Source: a bacterium
GTDB taxonomy: Bacteria; Bdellovibrionota; Bdellovibrionia; Bdellovibrionales; Bdellovibrionaceae
Reading direction: 5' to 3'
NCBI GenBank assembly: GCA_019752925.1
Contig: JAIELP010000002.1
Span: forward strand, 124,001 to 188,000
DNA: 64,000 nt
The position numbers and the translations under genes are program-made. This document shows, in pieces, positions 63,017 to 64,000 of this stretch (within the stretch, counting starts at the first letter, position 1; each line of letters starts with the position of its first letter). Below the pieces are notes generated by a model that was not told the origin of the DNA, ran no database searches, and worked only from the letters and a program-made list of their open reading frames with translations.

Positions 63017-63763
63017 ATGTTGGTTGAATTGATGATTTCGTTGTTCGGAATAGTGTTTGTACATCGAAACTTGTCTCTACTTGAGAAACTAGAAGTGTTT
63101 TCACCGTCAAAACTAAATACACTCTTCTACTTTCTGCTGTTGCCGTACGTTTTTAATCTGCTTTTCAAAGAACTTCTTACGTTTGTCCTTATTTACATCG
63201 GCATATTTCTCATAACATTAATACTATTTGATAAAATAATTGCGTATTTCATGCAAAAAACCTTCGAAAAGTTGCATTTGCAGCTGATCGAGCGCTTAAA
63301 CTTGCATTTAAAAACCGGAAAATCACCGCAAACATGTATAAAAATACTATTCGATGATCTCAGCAGTTGGGAAAAAGCCACATTTGCACCTCTAAATGTG
63401 ATATTTGAAATAAAAAGTGTGCCAAATGATTGTCTCAACACAAAAAATTACATCAATTCGTTCTATTTTGATGAGCTGAACACAATTTTAAGGTCATCTG
63501 CGCACACTACAGAACAACTGAAAGCATTTTATCAGGCTCTTAGGCTACGCAACAACCTCCTACACAGATCTAAACAAGCAACTCAACAGGTAAAAGCACA
63601 GGCTTGGGTGTGTTGTTTTATCTATGCGGGATTTTTATTTTTAAGTACACACTATCTCGAACTGAAACTCTTTTCGGCTACAACGGCTATTTCGTTATTT
63701 TTATTTGTAGCTGGGCAAATACTAATTATGCGAATCGGGGGGCGTATTAAATGGAGAACTTAG
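63017..63763 (+). CDS. Tad/type II secretion F-domain-like membrane protein
   Basis: A 248-residue membrane protein. Helices lie at about 5-20, 35-75 and near the C-terminus (about 205-245). The soluble middle part (ERLNLHLKTGKSPQTCIKIL, then LNVIFEIKS) follows the F-domain pattern of TadB, TadC and GspF, in which a Leu-x-x-G-x-S-hydrophobic stretch begins the domain. GGAGGG lies 6 bases before this ATG, so I reject the TTG at 62999. It overlaps the next gene by 13 bases. A partner for the CpaF-type ATPase at 2.6 kb is possible. Confidence 0.6.
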   Translation: MLVELMISLFGIVFVHRNLSLLEKLEVFSPSKLNTLFYFLLLPYVFNLLFKELLTFVLIYIGIFLITLILFDKIIAYFMQKTFEKLHLQLIERLNLHLKTGKSPQTCIKILFDDLSSWEKATFAPLNVIFEIKSVPNDCLNTKNYINSFYFDELNTILRSSAHTTEQLKAFYQALRLRNNLLHRSKQATQQVKAQAWVCCFIYAGFLFLSTHYLELKLFSATTAISLFLFVAGQILIMRIGGRIKWRT

Positions 63764-64000
63764 CCCCGCCCTTGATTCTTTTATGGGATGTAAAGCGGGC
63801 TCTTGAAAAAGGGCAATCAGTCAGTACTGGCATAAAAAACTATTTAAAACGCCCAAAAGATGACTTATTTAATGAACAAATTGAAATCTGGTGGTTTTCA
63901 CAACAAAATAGCCGGATTTTTTTCGATAAAAAGCAAATATCTTATCATCGACGGTACTTATTGGAAATTTTAGAGCAGGGGTTAAAAGGACAAGGTATTC
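63751..64000 (+). CDS. Second F-domain-like protein, 3' end outside window
   Basis: An ATG at 63751 overlaps the previous stop by 13 bases; the frame stays open to the window's right edge, at least 83 residues. It starts MENLAPPLILLWDVKRALEKGQSVSTG, where the WDVKRALEKGQSV part fits the same Leu-x-x-G-x-S F-domain start as the upstream gene. Tad systems normally carry two such proteins (TadB and TadC) in tandem, so this pair fits. No membrane segment is visible in the part present. Confidence 0.6.
   Translation, partial: MENLAPPLILLWDVKRALEKGQSVSTGIKNYLKRPKDDLFNEQIEIWWFSQQNSRIFFDKKQISYHRRYLLEILEQGLKGQGI

Overview
The window looks like chromosome from a Gram-negative, AT-rich bacterium of the Bdellovibrio / Pseudobdellovibrio kind (Bdellovibrionota). 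This placement is inferred from gene content and style: many lipoproteins and secreted proteins of no known family, a lone CpaF-type ATPase, PilT, a chemotaxis operon, RodZ, Lol and Tat genes, and low GC. I see no phage, insertion sequence, CRISPR array, rRNA or tRNA. Nearly all of the DNA codes, and most genes sit in short operons.

Layout. 1-5.4 kb: the C-terminal half of an M16 peptidase-like protein, a secreted unknown, a CpaF/TadA-type ATPase and a Tat translocase pair. 5.4-11.5 kb (minus): asnS, a secreted unknown, and a three-gene biotin-dependent acyl-CoA carboxylase followed by a DoxX gene. 11.7-13 kb: a subtilase lipoprotein. 13.3-21.2 kb (plus): a chemosensory operon cheA, cheW, mcp, a CheR-REC-REC-CheB fusion, cheY and a CheX-like gene. 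21.2-25.1 kb (minus): nucleoside salvage (deoC, pyrimidine and purine nucleoside phosphorylases) and pilT. 25.2-31.7 kb: RNase G/E, a cupin-cupin-GNAT fusion and three secreted unknowns. 31.7-32.7 kb: a Fic-like protein that has lost its catalytic histidine but keeps a winged helix, facing an array of GGTCA half-sites. 32.8-39.7 kb (plus): rplU (with a long Lys/Ala tail), rpmA, obg, a NadD-RsfS fusion, rlmH, comF-like, lolA, rimO.

39.7-42.7 kb (minus): TPR protein, small membrane protein and sulfatase-type enzyme. 42.7-47.4 kb (plus): a Flp-pilin-like protein with a low-complexity body, a DUF2203 protein, nadE and an alpha/beta hydrolase lipoprotein. 47.4-54.3 kb: a DnaQ-type exonuclease, a ferredoxin, a PHP-like protein with a GT39-type glycosyltransferase, rodZ with a PilF-like TPR lipoprotein, an RNA uracil-C5 methyltransferase and ndk. 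54.4-57.4 kb (minus): sucD, sucC, mdh. 57.5-64 kb: a SnoaL-GNAT-nitrilase operon, envelope proteins, a 26-residue Lys/Ala peptide gene, and two genes resembling Tad/type II secretion F-domain proteins at the right edge.

The most notable items are: the catalytically degenerate Fic-HTH protein with a perfect 12-bp palindromic operator candidate; the tiny Lys/Ala peptide with its own RBS, promoter and terminator, together with the histone-like tail on L21; several multi-domain fusions (CheR-REC-REC-CheB, NadD-RsfS, cupin-cupin-GNAT); and sigma-28-like promoter motifs ahead of cheY and two unknown genes. All assignments come from reading motifs by eye; no database search was run.
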